Source: Dyella terrae (GTDB taxonomy: Bacteria > Pseudomonadota > Gammaproteobacteria > Xanthomonadales > Rhodanobacteraceae). Taken from it: DNA of 64,000 nucleotides. Shown here in pieces: positions 36,035 through 44,385 of this stretch (position 1 is its first letter; each line of letters starts with the position of its first letter). The stretch lies in contig NZ_CP089414.1 of assembly GCF_022394535.1 (NCBI RefSeq), positions 2,046,001-2,110,000 of the forward strand, read 5' to 3'. The position numbers and the translations under genes were made by a program. The notes beneath the pieces are model-generated. The model was not told where the DNA came from and did not search any database. It saw nothing but the letters and a program-made list of their open reading frames with translations.

Positions 36035-36694
36035 TCAGTGGATGAAGATCAACGCGAGTAGCAGGGGCAACACCAGCCCGAACGCCACCAACGGCCAGGT
36101 GGCGCCGCGCTGCGCCGCATGCATTTTCAGCAGCAGCAGGCCGGTGACCGAGAAGATCACGCAGGCCAGCGCGAAGACGTCGATGAACCAGCCCCATGCA
36201 GGGCCCGCGTGGCGTCCCTTGTGCAGGTCGTTGAGATACGCGATGACGCCGCGCGAACTGCGCTCGGTTTCCACCTTGCCGGTTTCGCGGTCGATGCTTA
36301 TCCAGGCGTCGCCACCGGGGCGCGGCATGGAGATATAGATTTCGTCGGACGACCAGTCGCCCGTGCGACCGGCGACGTCCACGTCCAGCGCGCCGGCGAT
36401 CCAATCCGCCACGGCAGCGGGCAGTGCCGCGCCCTTGCGCTCGTCATCGCCGCCAACGGCCTTGAGCAGCGGTGATGGCAGTTGCGCACTGCGGTGCACG
36501 GTCGTCGTCTGCGCCTCGATCTGGCCCGCATGGTTGAGCGTGAAACCGGTGACGGCGAACAACAGCATGCCGACCAGACACAGCGCGGAGCTGATCCAGT
36601 GCCATTGATGGAGCTGCTTGAGCCAGAACGCGCGGCTCGGCGCCGCACCGTTCTTCTGCAATTTGTTGTCGTGCGACCGCACCGCTGATTCCAT
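36035..36694 (-). CDS. PepSY domain inner-membrane protein
   Basis: This 219-residue protein has a transmembrane helix near residues 45-65 (CLVGMLLFAVTGFTLNHAG, with the conserved WHWISS before it). A periplasmic PepSY domain follows (ISIDRETGKVE, then IAYLNDLHKGRHAG), with two C-terminal helices. PepSY-TM proteins accompany siderophore uptake and are thought to pass electrons for ferric reduction. It is the first gene of the operon with DUF2271. The ATG at 36694 is used; the open frame upstream runs into a palindromic repeat. Confidence 0.87.
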   Translation of the reverse strand: MESAVRSHDNKLQKNGAAPSRAFWLKQLHQWHWISSALCLVGMLLFAVTGFTLNHAGQIEAQTTTVHRSAQLPSPLLKAVGGDDERKGAALPAAVADWIAGALDVDVAGRTGDWSSDEIYISMPRPGGDAWISIDRETGKVETERSSRGVIAYLNDLHKGRHAGPAWGWFIDVFALACVIFSVTGLLLLKMHAAQRGATWPLVAFGLVLPLLLALIFIH

Positions 36695-36705
36695 GCCTGC
36701 CTTCA

Positions 36706-36993
36706 GAGCCTGTTGATGGTCGCGTAGAGCCTGTTCAATGTCTCCACGTGGCCCGCGCCGGGAGCTGTTTGCGCGCAGGACAAGTGAAGAACGAAGGAGT
36801 GTACGTCCGTACACGACTGAGTGATGACGCTGGCCTGCGGGCAAACAGACCCGGCCTGAAGGTCGTCCACCCCAAGCGCCTAGCGCGCGGTCCGCAGCTT
36901 GACCTGACCACCAGTCAGGCGCTGCGCTGCAGCCCGCGCGCTGGGCGCTTGGGGTGAACAACGCGGGCTACGTGGAGACATTGAACAGGCTCT
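36706..36993. repeat. MITE-like nested palindromic element
   Basis: A 32-bp terminal inverted repeat (36726-36757 with 36962-36993, 31 of 32 matching) encloses two further imperfect palindromes. Hairpin A pairs 36757-36779 with 36834-36855 and has GTGTACG/CGTACAC at its tip (36799-36814). Hairpin B pairs 36868-36890 with 36934-36956 and has CCTGAC/GTCAGG at its centre. The tip AGAGCCTGTT is also duplicated directly at 36712. No transposase is encoded, and open frames here read through the palindromes. It separates the PepSY operon from its probable promoter. Confidence 0.75.
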
Positions 36994-37123
36994 TTGATCA
37001 GCCCAACATTGCATGACAAGCCATGCAACCGAGTCGCCTTGCCCGCTGTCTCATCACCCGCCAGAGCGTTAAGCTGCCCACCTGGGCGGCCTGTTCCTGG
37101 CACCGAGCCGGAATCTTGCCACA

Positions 37124-37143
37124 AATGAGAATCACTCGCAATT
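37124..37143. promoter_or_regulatory. Putative Fur box
   Basis: AATGAGAATCACTCGCAATT resembles the Fur consensus AATGAGAATCATTCTCATT. Its reverse complement matches the box before the siderophore receptor (2938-2957) at 17 of 20 positions. It lies 60 bp before the response-regulator start on the plus strand, and about 430 bp before the PepSY ATG on the minus strand with the MITE-like element between. The 210-bp stretch 36994-37203 around it holds no other feature I could identify. Confidence 0.65.
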
Positions 37144-37203
37144 CAATGACCTTGCGCCGCGCACTCCCCACGCGCTGGCCCACCGCCCCTTCCGGACAAT
37201 GAC

Positions 37204-37893
37204 ATGCGTATCCTGATTGCCGAGGACGATCCCTCCATTTCTGCTGGCGTCAGCGCCTCGCTGCGCCAGGGCGGTCACGCCGTGGACAGCGTGGCTGATG
37301 GCGCCAAGGCGGACGCCGCTCTACGCGACACGCCCTATGACCTGCTGATCCTCGACCTGGGCCTGCCCAACCTCGACGGTGCCGACGTGCTGCAGCGACT
37401 GCGCAAGCGCGGCACCGGACTCCCCGTGCTGGTGATCACCGCCCGCGAAGGCTTGCGCGAACGTGTGCGCGTGCTCGACCTCGGCGCCGACGACTATCTG
37501 GTGAAGCCCTTCGCGCTCGCGGAGTTCGAAGCACGCGTGCGCGCCCTGCTCCGCCGCTACACCTCGCAAGGTGCGCCCGAGCTCACCATCGGTCGGCTGC
37601 GCCTGGACCTTCCCGGTCACCGCGCATGGATCGACGACAAACCGCTGGAGCTCACCGCCCGCGAGTTCGGCCTGCTCGAAGCCCTCGCCGCACGCCCCGA
37701 CCGCGTGACTAGTCGCGCGCAGTTGGTCGAAGCCTTATGCAGCTGGGACGAGGAACTCACCGACAACGGCCTGGACATCGCTATCTACCGACTGCGCCGC
37801 AAGCTGGCCGACTCCGGCACGCAGGTGCGCACCATTCGCGGCCTGGGCTACCTGCTGGAAGAAGCGAAGGAAGATAGGGAAACACAGGCATGA
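37204..37893 (+). CDS. OmpR/PhoB-family response regulator (QseB/TctD-like)
   Basis: This 229-residue regulator has a receiver domain with acidic pocket E7-D8-D9, phospho-acceptor D51 (LILDLGLPNLDG) and K101 (DDYLVKPF). A winged-helix DNA-binding domain follows (LTAREFGLLEALAARP, YRLRRKL, IRGLGYLLE). It is paired with the histidine kinase at 37890 through an ATGA overlap. The Fur-like box upstream suggests iron control of this system or of the divergent PepSY operon. Confidence 0.93.
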   Translation: MRILIAEDDPSISAGVSASLRQGGHAVDSVADGAKADAALRDTPYDLLILDLGLPNLDGADVLQRLRKRGTGLPVLVITAREGLRERVRVLDLGADDYLVKPFALAEFEARVRALLRRYTSQGAPELTIGRLRLDLPGHRAWIDDKPLELTAREFGLLEALAARPDRVTSRAQLVEALCSWDEELTDNGLDIAIYRLRRKLADSGTQVRTIRGLGYLLEEAKEDRETQA

Positions 37894-39356
37894 ACAAGGC
37901 GACGCCGAAGCGGGACGATCCGTGGCTCTACCGCATGCTCGAGCCCGATGGCCGTCCCAGCCTGCGTCGCCGTTTGCTTTCCTCGCTACTGGTTCCGTTG
38001 ATGCTGTTGCTTGCGGTGGAAAGCCTCATCACCTATGGCGGCGCGCTGATCTACTCCAACCACGTGCACGACCGCGACCTGGGCGACGACGCCATGACGC
38101 TCGCGCAGATGCTCAGCCAGGAAGACCTCGGCGGACAGATTTCACCGCAAGCCCGTTTCCTGCTCGAGTACGCGCCGGAAGGACACAACTATTTCAACGT
38201 CAGCAGTCAGAAGCACGGCCTGCTGGCTGGCTCCGCCGAACTGCAACCAGCACCATTGAGCGCGGCGAGTTCCGACGGCGAGCCTGCGCTCTACTCCACG
38301 TCGCTCTATACGCCCCGGCAGAAACTTCGCGAACTGCGCGCTGCCACGGTACGCATCCCCAACCTGCAGGACCCGAGTGACCAACTCACGGTCACCATGG
38401 CCGAGACGTTCCATGACCGTCATCAACGCGCGCGGGAAATCCTACTGCTCAGTATTCCGGCGCAAGCGCTGCTGATCGCCAGCGTGTTCTTCCTGGTGTT
38501 CTATGGCGTGCGCGTCGGCCTGCGCCAGATCGATCCGCTCACCGCGCGCCTCGCCGCGCGCGAGCACGACCTTGCGCCAATCGGCGATGCCGACGTGCCG
38601 GTGGAAATCCTCCCGCTCACACGCACCATCGACGGTCTGTTCGCCCGCCAGCGCGGCATGCTGGCCCTGCAGGAACGTTTCATTGCGGATGCGGCCCATC
38701 AGCTCAAGACGCCACTGGCGGGGCTGCGCGTGCATGTCGAGCGCGCGCAGATCGACCCCAGCAAGGAAACCGTCGCCGACGCCCTGCAACACATTCTTCG
38801 CCTCACCCAGCGGGCCAGCCGCACGTCCAGCCAGTTGCTCGCGCTCACGCGCGCGCAATCACCCGAACTGAGCGAAACCGCACCACTGGCACTCCTCGAT
38901 CTCGCACAACTGATTCCTGAGCTGCTGGGCGTACGCGTGCACGATGCCATTGCCGCCAACGTCGACCTGGGCTACGAAGGGCCGGCTGGCCCGGTATGGA
39001 TCGACGGCGACCGCCTGTCACTGCAAGAGATGCTGGACAACCTCATCGACAACAGCCTGCGATACGCCGGTCGCAACAGCATCCTCACTGTCGGCGTGTC
39101 GGTGCTCTCTGAAGGCCCCTGCATCAGCGTGGAAGACAACGGACCGGGCGTGCCCCCGGCCTTTCTCGAACGACTGGGCGAACGTTTCTTCCGCGTGCCG
39201 GGCATGACGGAAGAAGGTACGGGACTCGGCTTGGCCATCGTGCAGCGCATTGCCGAACGCCATCGTGCCCTGGTCCGCTTCCTCAACGGCAGCCCGGGCG
39301 GCTTGCGCGTGGAAGTGGTGTTCCCGCCAGCGCGCACGTCGCGCACGCCGAGTTAG
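37890..39356 (+). CDS. Sensor histidine kinase (TctE/QseC-like)
   Basis: This 488-residue kinase has transmembrane helices near 28-54 and 185-207, with a periplasmic 2CSK-type sensor domain between them. HAMP-like and HisKA segments follow with phospho-acceptor H270 (DAAHQLKTPLAGL), then an ATPase domain with N box DNLIDNSLRY, G1 VEDNGPGVP and G2 GTGLGLAIV. The sensor type resembles TctE, which senses tricarboxylates; given the iron-linked neighbours a ferric-chelate or citrate signal is plausible but unproven. The stop overlaps the convergent MFS stop by 3 bp. Confidence 0.92.
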   Translation: MNKATPKRDDPWLYRMLEPDGRPSLRRRLLSSLLVPLMLLLAVESLITYGGALIYSNHVHDRDLGDDAMTLAQMLSQEDLGGQISPQARFLLEYAPEGHNYFNVSSQKHGLLAGSAELQPAPLSAASSDGEPALYSTSLYTPRQKLRELRAATVRIPNLQDPSDQLTVTMAETFHDRHQRAREILLLSIPAQALLIASVFFLVFYGVRVGLRQIDPLTARLAAREHDLAPIGDADVPVEILPLTRTIDGLFARQRGMLALQERFIADAAHQLKTPLAGLRVHVERAQIDPSKETVADALQHILRLTQRASRTSSQLLALTRAQSPELSETAPLALLDLAQLIPELLGVRVHDAIAANVDLGYEGPAGPVWIDGDRLSLQEMLDNLIDNSLRYAGRNSILTVGVSVLSEGPCISVEDNGPGVPPAFLERLGERFFRVPGMTEEGTGLGLAIVQRIAERHRALVRFLNGSPGGLRVEVVFPPARTSRTPS

Positions 39357-40864
39357 GACAACACGCGCGCGGCTCCATTGACCTCACGCGCGCTACCTTT
39401 AACGCCGAACACCCACAGGCTCGCCCCCGCCAGCAGCCACACGCTGAGACCACCGTAGAGCATGACCCACTGGAAGCCCTGGGCGAGCGCGCCATGCACG
39501 ACGTGCGGAGCCAGTGCCACCGGCTGCCCACCCGCCATGGCCACGGCCACCGAATGACGCACTTCTGCATCGCCGGACATCACCCGCGACAAAGCCGCGC
39601 TAGTGCCGGCGACCAGAATCAACCCCATCAACGCGATGTTGATCGCCAGCGAAATCATTCGCGCACTCATATCGATACCTGAGGCCATGCCGGCGCGCTC
39701 CGAGGGTACGGAGCCGGTGGTCGTATTGGTGACCGTGGTGTTGGTTAGCCCCAGGCCAATACCCGCGACGACGCAGCCGGGTAGCATGCTCAACCAGCTC
39801 GGCTGGGTTACACCGCTGCCCCACTTCATCAGAAAGAAGCCCGCTCCGATGGTGAACAACCCGCCGGGAATCACCCAACCCGCGCGGTAGCGATGCGCCA
39901 ACCGCTCCGCCACGGGCGGCACCACCAGCGTGGGCAAGGTGTAAGCGAGCAGTGCGCTTCCCGCAACGACGTCGCCATAGCCGAGCACATCGTGGAAATA
40001 GACCGGCAGATAGATCATGAAAGGCCAGAAGCTGGCATTCATGCCCGCCGACCCGAGCAACGCACCCGAGAACGGACGGATGCGAAACACCGAGAAGTCG
40101 ACCATCGGCCGCGCCGCCCATCGCTCGATCACCACGAAGGCGACCAAGCACAACAGGCTCAACGCAGCAATGACGATGGCCTGCGTACTCGCAAAGCCCA
40201 TGTCGCCACCTTGGGTAATGACATAGGCCACACCGAACACCGCTAGCGACAAGGTCACGATGCCGCCGATATCCAGACGCTGCGCATGCGGGTCGCGCGA
40301 CTCCACGGCACCACGCCATGCCAGCGCCAAAGTAACCAGCGCCAGCGGCCCATGCACCAGGAACACCCACTGCCAGCTCGCCAGCGCCGCGATGGCGCCA
40401 CCGATGATGGGACCAAAGCCCAGCCCGATACCGAAGATCACGCCCCACGACGCAAACGCCTTCACGCGCTCAGCTGGTTCAGAAAACTGATGCGAGAGCA
40501 CCGCCACCTGGCAGATCAACATGGCACCGCCGCTAGCGCCTTGCAGAAAGCGCCCGGCGATTATCACTGGCATGTTCCAAGCCAAGCCACACAGCAACGA
40601 CGTGACGCCGAACAACGCGATGCATACAAGGAACAGCCGCTTGCGCCCATAGCGGTCGGCCACCGTACCCGTACCCATCAGCACGCTGGTGCAGGCGATG
40701 GTGTACGCGTTCATGACCCACTGCATATCGCGAAAATCGCCGTGTAGCACACGCGCCAGCGTGGGCAGGATGGCTGGCACGCTGGAGATCTCCAGCCCGA
40801 ACATCAACGAGGACAGGCATACCGCGGCCAACGCCATGCGGTTGCGGGAGACGGAAGAAGACAT
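39353..40864 (-). CDS. MFS transporter, DHA2 (14-helix) drug exporter family
   Basis: The start at 40864 (MSSSVSRNRMALAAV) gives a 503-residue protein with about 14 hydrophobic segments. MFS motifs are visible: GTGTVADRYGRKRLF (motif A) and FLQGASGGAM, with GVIFGIGLGFGPIIGG matching drug-exporter motif C. DHA2 members export drugs or toxic metabolites by proton antiport. The divergent LysR-type gene at 40946 is the likely regulator. The longer frame upstream runs antisense through that regulator and is not real. Confidence 0.92.
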   Translation of the reverse strand: MSSSVSRNRMALAAVCLSSLMFGLEISSVPAILPTLARVLHGDFRDMQWVMNAYTIACTSVLMGTGTVADRYGRKRLFLVCIALFGVTSLLCGLAWNMPVIIAGRFLQGASGGAMLICQVAVLSHQFSEPAERVKAFASWGVIFGIGLGFGPIIGGAIAALASWQWVFLVHGPLALVTLALAWRGAVESRDPHAQRLDIGGIVTLSLAVFGVAYVITQGGDMGFASTQAIVIAALSLLCLVAFVVIERWAARPMVDFSVFRIRPFSGALLGSAGMNASFWPFMIYLPVYFHDVLGYGDVVAGSALLAYTLPTLVVPPVAERLAHRYRAGWVIPGGLFTIGAGFFLMKWGSGVTQPSWLSMLPGCVVAGIGLGLTNTTVTNTTTGSVPSERAGMASGIDMSARMISLAINIALMGLILVAGTSAALSRVMSGDAEVRHSVAVAMAGGQPVALAPHVVHGALAQGFQWVMLYGGLSVWLLAGASLWVFGVKGSAREVNGAARVLS

Positions 40865-40945
40865 GGATGTGCTCCGTGCGGGAGCAGCTACTATATCGAC
40901 GCCAAACAGGCACCATTGACTCCAATTCATCCCACCAATGCTTCC

Positions 40946-41875
40946 ATGAAAGAACCAATCAATCGACGTGCAGATGATCGGCTGGATGGTGTCGCCACCT
41001 TTGTGCAGGTGGTGGAAGCCGGCAGTTTTGCCGTGGCCGCGGAACGCCTGAGCCTCACCCGCTCCGCTGTGGGCAAGATCATCGCCAGGCTGGAGGCGCG
41101 GCTGGGCGTGCGACTGCTCCAGCGCACCACGCGCGCACAAAACCTCACCGAGGATGGTCAGGCCTATTACGAACGCTGCGTGCGCGCCTTGGCCGAACTG
41201 GATGCCGCCGAGGCTGCGCTGGACGACGGGCGACAGCAACCGCAGGGCCGCTTGCGCGTAAGCCTGCCCATTGCGTTTGGCCATCTATGCGTGGCGCCGG
41301 TGTTGATGGAGCTGGCGCGCCGACATCCATCGCTGAGCATCGACATGTCCTTCAGCGACCGCAAGGTAGACCTGATCGAGGAAGGCTTCGATCTTGCCTT
41401 GCGCATTGGCGAATTGCGCGACAGCAGCAGTCTGGCCGCACGCAAGCTGGGACTGCAATACGTGAGCATCGGCGCCTCGCCCGACTACATCGCCCGGCAT
41501 GGCTTGCCTTCGCGGCTGGAAGAAATCGAGGCGCACGCTGCCATCGGCTACTCGCGCGCTGGTGTCGTCTCGCCCTGGCATCTGCGCGATGACGCCGGCC
41601 AAACGACGCCTTTGCGCATCCAGCCGCAGCTAAGCACCGATGATGTACAGATGATCGCGGCGGCAGCCATTGCCGGCTTCGGTCTGGCGCGCCTGCCGTC
41701 ATGGCTGTTGACGCGCTACGTCAAAAGCGGCGAGCTGGTGACCGTCAGGGGACGTTGCAGCCTCGCACCGCAGGAAATCCACGCCGTATGGCCCACCACG
41801 CGCTACATGCCGTCCAAGACACGCTGCGCTATCGATGCGCTGGTGGCGGCGATCCCCGCCATGCTCGACGACTGA
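40946..41875 (+). CDS. LysR-family transcriptional regulator
   Basis: This protein of about 309 residues has an N-terminal winged HTH (FVQVVEAGSFAVAAERLSLT, then LEARLGVRLLQRTTR) and a LysR substrate-binding domain with the usual RLRVSLPIAFG opening and a GLARLPSWL near the end. A TTG at 40916 would add ten residues; the ATG at 40946 is preferred. It is transcribed divergently from the MFS exporter with an 81-bp gap, the classic arrangement for control of the neighbour and itself. Confidence 0.92.
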   Translation: MKEPINRRADDRLDGVATFVQVVEAGSFAVAAERLSLTRSAVGKIIARLEARLGVRLLQRTTRAQNLTEDGQAYYERCVRALAELDAAEAALDDGRQQPQGRLRVSLPIAFGHLCVAPVLMELARRHPSLSIDMSFSDRKVDLIEEGFDLALRIGELRDSSSLAARKLGLQYVSIGASPDYIARHGLPSRLEEIEAHAAIGYSRAGVVSPWHLRDDAGQTTPLRIQPQLSTDDVQMIAAAAIAGFGLARLPSWLLTRYVKSGELVTVRGRCSLAPQEIHAVWPTTRYMPSKTRCAIDALVAAIPAMLDD

Positions 41876-41955
41876 AAAAAATACGGCGACGCATAGGCGC
41901 CGCCGTTGTCACACTTCCCCTGCATGGGAACAGCTTGAGACAAACCTTCATCGGA

Positions 41956-41979
41956 CGCCGTGGGTTTCCCCCCACGGCG
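41956..41979. terminator. Convergent intergenic hairpin
   Basis: CGCCGTGGG (41956-41964) pairs perfectly with CCCACGGCG (41971-41979) between the LysR gene and the convergent aminotransferase. No T tract is present, so termination strength is uncertain. Confidence 0.5.
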
Positions 41980-41989
41980 CCGCATGGAC

Positions 41990-43399
41990 TTACATTTCCT
42001 TCTTGGCCTTGGTCAGCAACTGGTCGAGCAGCGCGATGGCCAGGTCGATCTCTTCGTGCGTGATGTCGAGCGACGGCGCGAAGGTGATCACGTTCTTGTA
42101 CCAGCCGCCCACGTCGAGCACGAGGCCGATCTTCTTGCCGTTGTGCTCCAGGTCGCCAGCGAGGCCGATGTCCACCATCTTGTCCAGCAGCGCCTTGTTC
42201 GGCGTGAAGCCGTCCTCGGTGCAGATTTCGGCGCGCAGCGCGAGGCCCAGGCCGTCGACGTCGCCGATTTCCTTGTGACGCTTCTGCAGGTCGCGCAGGC
42301 CTTCGAGGAAGTGCGCGCCCTTCTTCGGCACGCTGGTCTCGTAGTCCAGCTCGTAACCCATTTTGATCACTTCCAGACCCAGCGCGGTACCCAGCGGGTT
42401 GGAATTGAAGGTGGAATGGGTGGAACCCGGCGGGAAGATGGTCGGGTTGATCAACTCTTCGCGTGCCCACAGACCCGACAGCGGATTGAGGCCATTGGTC
42501 AGCGCCTTGCCGAACACGACCACATCCGGCGTCACGCCGAAGTGCTCGATCGACCACAGCTTGCCCGTGCGCCAGAAACCCATCTGGATTTCATCGACCA
42601 CCATCAGGATGCCGTACTGGTCCAGCACCTTCTTCAGATCCTTGAAGAAGTTCATCGGCGGAATGACGTAACCGCCAGTGCCCTGGATCGGCTCGACATA
42701 GAAGGCCGCGTATTCAGCCTGGTTGACCTTGGGATCCCACACGCCGTTGTATTCGGTTTCGAACAGACGCGCGAACTGGCGTACGCAGGCGTCCGAGTAC
42801 TCTTCCGGCGTCATGCCCTTCGGGCGGCGGAACGGATAAGGGAACGGCACGAACATCGCGCGCTCGCCAAAATGGCCGAAGCGACGACGGTAGCGGTAGC
42901 TGGAGGTGATGGACGAGGCGCCCAGCGTACGGCCGTGGTAACCGCCCTCGAAGGCGAACATCAGGCTCTTGCCGCCGGTGTAGTTACGCACCAGCTTCAG
43001 CGAATCTTCCACCGCCTGCGCGCCGCCGACGTTGAAGTGCACGCGGCCCTTCAGGCCGAACTTCTGCTGGGCGTCGACCGCGATGGTCTTGGCCAGCTCG
43101 ATGCGGGTCTGGTGCAGGTACTGACTGGCAACCTGCGGCAGCACGTCGATCTGGTTCTTCAGCGTGTCGTTCAGGCGCTTATTGCCGTAACCGAAGTTGA
43201 CCGCCGAGTACCACATCTGCAGGTCGAGGAAGCGCGTGCCGGCGGTGTCGATCATCCAGCTGCCTTCGCCATGGCGGAAGATCTTCGGCGGGTCGACGTA
43301 GTGCACGGTGTCGCCAAACGAGCTCCACTCAGCCTCGTCAGCCAGCAGCTGCGCGTCGGGAATCACGACGCCAGCGGCGTTCTTGTCGTAAGCGGTCAT
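41990..43399 (-). CDS. Class III PLP-dependent aminotransferase, substrate unknown
   Basis: This 469-residue enzyme is in the class III (acetylornithine/GABA/diaminobutyrate) aminotransferase family. FNVGGAQAVEDSLKL binds the PLP phosphate, D269 (VVDEIQMGFWRTG) contacts the pyridine nitrogen and K298 (VVFGKALTNG) is the Schiff-base lysine. The next gene, 50 bp upstream on the same strand, is an MtnX-like HAD phosphatase, so the two may act in one short pathway on a phosphorylated amine or amino acid. The substrate cannot be deduced from sequence. Confidence 0.88.
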   Translation of the reverse strand: MTAYDKNAAGVVIPDAQLLADEAEWSSFGDTVHYVDPPKIFRHGEGSWMIDTAGTRFLDLQMWYSAVNFGYGNKRLNDTLKNQIDVLPQVASQYLHQTRIELAKTIAVDAQQKFGLKGRVHFNVGGAQAVEDSLKLVRNYTGGKSLMFAFEGGYHGRTLGASSITSSYRYRRRFGHFGERAMFVPFPYPFRRPKGMTPEEYSDACVRQFARLFETEYNGVWDPKVNQAEYAAFYVEPIQGTGGYVIPPMNFFKDLKKVLDQYGILMVVDEIQMGFWRTGKLWSIEHFGVTPDVVVFGKALTNGLNPLSGLWAREELINPTIFPPGSTHSTFNSNPLGTALGLEVIKMGYELDYETSVPKKGAHFLEGLRDLQKRHKEIGDVDGLGLALRAEICTEDGFTPNKALLDKMVDIGLAGDLEHNGKKIGLVLDVGGWYKNVITFAPSLDITHEEIDLAIALLDQLLTKAKKEM

Positions 43400-43449
43400 A
43401 GGGAAAATCCGAAAACGTTTGAAAGGGGGCGATCAGGAGGGGGATCTGA

Positions 43450-44151
43450 TCAGGAAACCATGGCGAGCGCGGGCGAGGCCGGCGCGTGTTCGGCAAGCAG
43501 GCTCCCGTCAAGCAGGCGCGGCAGCAGCTCCAGCGCATCCTCGAAACCGGTGATCGGCATATATGGGATGCCAGCGGCACGGCAATGTTCGATCAGGCGA
43601 TGCTTGGCGAAGACGAAATCGACGCGGTCGGCAGCACAGAAATCGGAAGCGCCATCGCCGATCAACAGCGTCTTGGTGCCACCCTTGCTAGCCTGCGCAG
43701 CGACGGCGCACTTACAAGTACCGCTACGGCAACCCTCGGCCTGGAACGGCGAGGTGAGCTGCCACTTCTGCGGCGGCGTAGCGGGCGCAAGATGGTTGGC
43801 TGCCAACGGCAGATCGTCCAGGCCATAACGGCCGAGGATCTTGCGGATGGCATAATCCAAACCGTCGCTGACCACGTGCATCGGCGTGCCGGTGGCGCGG
43901 GCCATCTTCACGAAATCCGGGAAATGGTGATCAATCCACAGGGAGGACAAGTGCTTGTCCAGCTCTTCCTGAGTCATGTCCAACAGGCCAACCTGGCCGG
44001 TCATGCATTCACGCGAGCCGATGCGACCGGCGCGCCAGTCCTGCTCAAGCGTTTCCCAGCCGGGGCGGCCGAAACGGTCGAGCAGCGAGTCGATCACGTC
44101 CTCAACGGAGATGGTGCCGTCAAAGTCGCAGAGGATGGTCCAACCAGTCAC
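43450..44151 (-). CDS. MtnX-like HAD-IB family phosphatase
   Basis: The GTG at 44151 gives a 233-residue protein. The HAD nucleophile motif is D9-F10-D11-G-T (LCDFDGTIS), motif II is MHVVSDGLDY, and the acidic motif is GDGASDFCAADRVD. HAD-IB members include MtnX and phosphoserine phosphatase. A CRSGTCKC cysteine cluster in the middle is a distinctive feature and may bind a metal. No methionine-salvage genes are nearby, so MtnX function is doubtful. It probably forms an operon with the aminotransferase. Confidence 0.85.
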   Translation of the reverse strand: MTGWTILCDFDGTISVEDVIDSLLDRFGRPGWETLEQDWRAGRIGSRECMTGQVGLLDMTQEELDKHLSSLWIDHHFPDFVKMARATGTPMHVVSDGLDYAIRKILGRYGLDDLPLAANHLAPATPPQKWQLTSPFQAEGCRSGTCKCAVAAQASKGGTKTLLIGDGASDFCAADRVDFVFAKHRLIEHCRAAGIPYMPITGFEDALELLPRLLDGSLLAEHAPASPALAMVS

Positions 44152-44385
44152 TAGGTGCAGCTCCACTCTTGCAGGATGGTGACACAATAGGTTTCACCCC
44201 CTTTCGGCCTCCTTTCTTTCCGAAAGAAGCTGCGTAAACGTCTTCCTTTGATACCTGCCTTCAGGCATTCCTATAAGCCAGTTGTAGGCAAGGTCCGGTA
44301 TCCTTTGCCATCCCCCCATTTCAACGTAGTCCGAAACCCCAGGAATTTCGTGTTTCAGCGTCGAAACAACCCGGATCTACCGAAC

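Noticed and set aside
36748..36957. Short ORFs in the palindromic element upstream of the PepSY gene
   Set aside because: They run through both arms of the inverted repeats and have no ribosome binding site or family match.
40865..41284. N-terminal extension of the MFS gene through the LysR gene
   Set aside because: It is antisense to the LysR DNA-binding domain; the first membrane helix follows the ATG at 40864.
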